A stretch of DNA of 8,303 nucleotides from Pseudomonadota bacterium (GTDB lineage Bacteria; Myxococcota; Bradymonadia; UBA4248): the NCBI GenBank assembly GCA_017629415.1, contig JAGBXG010000239.1, positions 1 through 8,303 on the forward strand, given 5' to 3'. The notes under the pieces are model-generated. The model had not been told where the DNA came from and made no database searches. It saw only the letters and a list, made by a program, of their open reading frames with translations. The translations under genes and the position numbers were made by a program. Positions within the stretch are counted from its first letter, which is position 1; every line of letters starts with the position of its first letter. This document shows, piece by piece, positions 6,348 to 8,303 of the stretch.

Positions 6348-6411
6348 GCGCGGCGTATTGCCTTTGGCAATAGCCGCGCCGGCATGGCGTATGCCGGCCA
6401 TCAGCCGGCAT
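6348..6411. repeat. Hairpin cluster downstream of the EcsC-family gene
   Basis: A long hairpin pairs GCGCGGC 6348-6354 plus TATTGCC 6356-6362 with GGCAATA 6366-6372 plus GCCGCGC 6373-6379; one G (6355) bulges and the loop is TTT. Immediately after come three 8-base blocks: GCCGGCAT 6378-6385, its inverse ATGCCGGC 6391-6398, and GCCGGCAT again at 6404-6411. The middle block can pair with either neighbour, each with a 5-base loop. The first hairpin starts 18 bases after the upstream stop codon and might stop transcription, but no U-run follows it. A REP-like element is an equally good reading. Confidence 0.55.
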
Positions 6412-6511
6412 AGCCTGCCGTCAGGACATCCCCCGTCCCTGCGTAAATCTGCCCCCGGCCGAGTTATCAGCCCGCCTGTTATTGAGCAGATGTTTTGCGT
6501 AACCCATAATG

Positions 6512-6543
6512 GGCAAAAAATCGTCGGGACTTATTTTTTTGCC
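6512..6543. repeat. Inverted repeat GGCAAAAAA / TTTTTTGCC
   Basis: GGCAAAAAA (6512-6520) and TTTTTTGCC (6535-6543) are a perfect 9-bp inverted repeat with a 14-base spacer. The right arm also overlaps a smaller hairpin, TGCCT 6540-6544 with AGGCA 6549-6553, so the two cannot form together. It lies about 120 bases upstream of the cysteine-rich lipoprotein gene. It might be a bidirectional terminator, as the right arm on the plus strand and the left arm on the minus strand supply U-runs within the stem. Confidence 0.4.
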
Positions 6544-6580
6544 TGTCAAGGCATGGAAAATTTGTATTCGATATTGAGCA

Positions 6581-6607
6581 TACCATCAAAAAAGTTTAAT
6601 GATGGTA
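6581..6607 (+). promoter_or_regulatory. Operator-like dyad upstream of the cysteine-rich lipoprotein gene
   Basis: TACCATCA (6581-6588) and TGATGGTA (6600-6607) form a perfect 8-bp inverted repeat with an 11-base AT-only-but-one spacer. The arms are 19 bp apart, close to two helical turns, and end 54 bases before the ATG at 6662. This is the expected position and form of a site for a dimeric regulator. No -35/-10 pair could be set confidently next to it. Confidence 0.4.
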
Positions 6608-6650
6608 GAAGCGAATTTTTGCGCCCAAACAATGACTCATTTTATGCTAT

Positions 6651-6654
6651 GGAG
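6651..6654 (+). promoter_or_regulatory. Ribosome binding site of the cysteine-rich lipoprotein gene
   Basis: GGAG lies 7 bases before the ATG at 6662 and supports that start. Confidence 0.7.
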
Positions 6655-6661
6655 TTTAAAT

Positions 6662-8303
6662 ATGTCTCGCAATAAGCCTATTTTCGCCGCCATTCTTCTG
6701 CTTTCCTCTTTTGCCCTTGCTTCCGGCTGTGCCTCGCCTCCGCCTTTTTCTCAGAATTACACCTCATGTGGGGAAGGTTTTTGTACGGACACTGAGCAAT
6801 GCTGCAACGATGAATGCGTTCCTTATGATTCGGATGCCCATTGCGGCAAGTGCGACAATCCGTGCAATGACATTTACAGTTGCGTGATGATTGCTGAAAA
6901 TGATTATCAGTGCATGGGGTGCAACGGCCAGGCATGTTCCGAGACATGCTGTCCGGGTCTGACACCTGCTCAGGATGTTTGTGTCGTGTTAAACACAAGT
7001 CCGAATCATTGCGGCGCATGCGGCAACGCTTGTGGCGAGAATCAAGAATGTTCTCAAGGCCAATGTATATGCAGAGGCGGCATGGAATTGTGCGGTGGGA
7101 AATGCGTTGCGACGACGACACTTCAAAACTGCGGTAAATGTGGCGAAACCTGTCCCAATACAGCGGATCCCAGTCTGAATCTTGCTTCGAGCAAATGCGG
7201 TCATGGCACAGACAGCTATTATTGCAAAATCGAATGCAAGGAAGGCTATGAGGATGCCAATGGGAATATCAAAGACGGCTGCGAAAAAGCCCTAACGGCC
7301 AGCACGATATGCGGCGACGGCAAAGCAGAAGGTGATGAACTTTGTGATGGAAGTGATTTCAAGGGTTTGAGCTGTCTTACAAGCGGTTATACAGGCGGTA
7401 CATTGACATGCAGCAGGGATTGCGCTCATATTGATGATTCGGCATGCATTTCCGAACCCATTCCGACATGTGGCAATGGCAATTTGGACACTGGCGAGCT
7501 TTGTGACGGGACCTATTTCCATGGGAGTTCGGAATGTTATCAGTATAGTTTGGAAACGCCTGGGTCGGTGCAATATGCCACGGGTAATTTGAGCTGCAAT
7601 GAAAACTGCACATTGAATTTTGATGACTGCGAAGTGGCGCAATGCGCAGACGGCGAAAAGAAATGTGTCGGCGACACTCTGATGACATGTGAATCGCTGC
7701 TTTGGCCGCTGACTGGCGGCGAGAAATGCAGTGGGCAAACCCCCAAATGCGACAATGCGAGCAAGGCGTGTGTAGGCTGTCTTGCCGATTCGGATTGTTC
7801 CACGAACCATTGTGATTTAAGCACCAAAAAGTGTGTTGAATGTCTTATCGATGATCATTGTGCATCCGGCAAAACATGTGAATTAAGCAGCAATACATGT
7901 AAAGGATCGGCGACATTGGATTGGACTGAAGTGGTCACAGCATCGGGGACATTTGACGAGGAGCATTCGGAATTGGTGGGCTCCTTTTCCACAAAAGGCG
8001 TTATGGACGGCGGCGACAATGCCGGCGCATACAATATTGGTCCCTGGCCGAAATCGACAGAAGTTCAATTTGAGAAATATTTGAAGATTACGTACGACAA
8101 GAGTTTGTATCAGGGCAAGAGCCAGATCAAGGTACAATTCAAATATAACATTAATAAGAACACAGGACCTGCCACGTTTGCCATTGCCCTTTATGACGGC
8201 GAAACTCAGATAGGTATGAAATCTTTTGACACAGCTTTAACGGCCCAAACAGCTGAATACATTCAAAGCATGGACGGCAGCCTGAGCGATCCGCATTTGC
8301 GTA
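6662..8303 (+). CDS. Modular cysteine-rich surface lipoprotein with Myxococcota-type disulfide repeats (C-terminus beyond window)
   Basis: An open frame of 547 codons runs from the ATG to the right edge with no stop. Residues 1-23 are a lipoprotein signal ending LASGC (Cys23); +2 is Ala, suggesting outer-membrane display. Residues 36-207 are cysteine modules including three HCGxCxxxC-like units (HCGKCDNPC at 60, HCGACGNAC at 116, NCGKCGETC at 156). Residues 217-262 and 270-323 are two copies of the myxobacterial disulfide repeat (CGDG...GDELCDG and CGNG...GELCDG, each ending in paired Cys). Residues 328-370 form another module, and 373-413 two short CLxDxxC units. From about 416 cysteine disappears and the sequence becomes beta-rich (ATFAIALYDGETQIGM), perhaps a jelly-roll binding domain. 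Family members are usually cell-surface or secreted; ligand unknown. The dense cysteine content implies oxidation outside the cytoplasm. A strong antisense reading frame (7292-7810) is a composition artefact. Confidence 0.85.
   Translation, partial: MSRNKPIFAAILLLSSFALASGCASPPPFSQNYTSCGEGFCTDTEQCCNDECVPYDSDAHCGKCDNPCNDIYSCVMIAENDYQCMGCNGQACSETCCPGLTPAQDVCVVLNTSPNHCGACGNACGENQECSQGQCICRGGMELCGGKCVATTTLQNCGKCGETCPNTADPSLNLASSKCGHGTDSYYCKIECKEGYEDANGNIKDGCEKALTASTICGDGKAEGDELCDGSDFKGLSCLTSGYTGGTLTCSRDCAHIDDSACISEPIPTCGNGNLDTGELCDGTYFHGSSECYQYSLETPGSVQYATGNLSCNENCTLNFDDCEVAQCADGEKKCVGDTLMTCESLLWPLTGGEKCSGQTPKCDNASKACVGCLADSDCSTNHCDLSTKKCVECLIDDHCASGKTCELSSNTCKGSATLDWTEVVTASGTFDEEHSELVGSFSTKGVMDGGDNAGAYNIGPWPKSTEVQFEKYLKITYDKSLYQGKSQIKVQFKYNINKNTGPATFAIALYDGETQIGMKSFDTALTAQTAEYIQSMDGSLSDPHLR

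Noticed and set aside
6348..6379. Intrinsic terminator of the EcsC-family gene
   Set aside because: The stem is strong and well placed, but it is followed by GC-rich sequence with no U-run, so it is listed as a hairpin element only.
6358..6675. Plus-strand reading frame of 105 residues before the cysteine-rich lipoprotein gene
   Set aside because: Starts with TTG inside a hairpin, lacks a ribosome binding site, runs through two other inverted repeats and overlaps the well-supported start at 6662.
7292..7810. Long minus-strand reading frame opposite the cysteine-rich lipoprotein gene
   Set aside because: No ribosome binding site, and the plus-strand frame is clearly coding with recognisable repeats. 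The antisense frame is a by-product of its codon pattern.

Overview
The window looks like a chromosomal segment from a Myxococcota-type deltaproteobacterium, possibly near the Bradymonadia, with GC content around one half. The main evidence is the gene content. Three of the five genes encode predicted lipoproteins unusually rich in cysteine. One of them carries the CGxG...GELCDG disulfide repeats typical of myxobacterial surface proteins. The taxonomic placement is inference from protein style, not from a marker gene.

Layout. Positions 1-513 (minus) hold the start of an exported, beta-strand-rich protein cut by the window edge. Positions 645-5066 (minus) hold a two-gene unit. The first gene (2499-5066) is a large lipoprotein 5'-nucleotidase/metallophosphoesterase. 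The second (645-2477) follows 21 bases later and is a lipoprotein with OB-fold modules resembling those of ExeM/NucH extracellular nucleases, but with no nuclease domain visible. A stem-loop at 589-612 probably ends the unit. Positions 5067-5651 are a divergent intergenic region: a likely promoter inside an inverted repeat, an AT-rich stretch with an alternating purine-pyrimidine tract, then a GC-rich cluster of hairpins. Positions 5652-6329 (plus) encode an EcsC-family protein. Positions 6330-6661 hold a second, unrelated hairpin cluster and two inverted repeats. From 6662 to the right edge (plus) runs a modular cysteine-rich lipoprotein, incomplete at its C-terminus.

Function. The nucleotidase and OB-fold lipoproteins plausibly act together on the cell surface in capturing and dephosphorylating extracellular nucleotides or nucleic-acid breakdown products. 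ExeM/NucH-type nucleases combine OB folds with a nuclease; here the OB-fold part is a separate lipoprotein beside the nucleotidase. The most distinctive sequence features are a helical C-x11-C repeat array at the nucleotidase C-terminus and a Ser where family members have the ribose-binding Asp. No mobile element, CRISPR array, tRNA or rRNA was seen.
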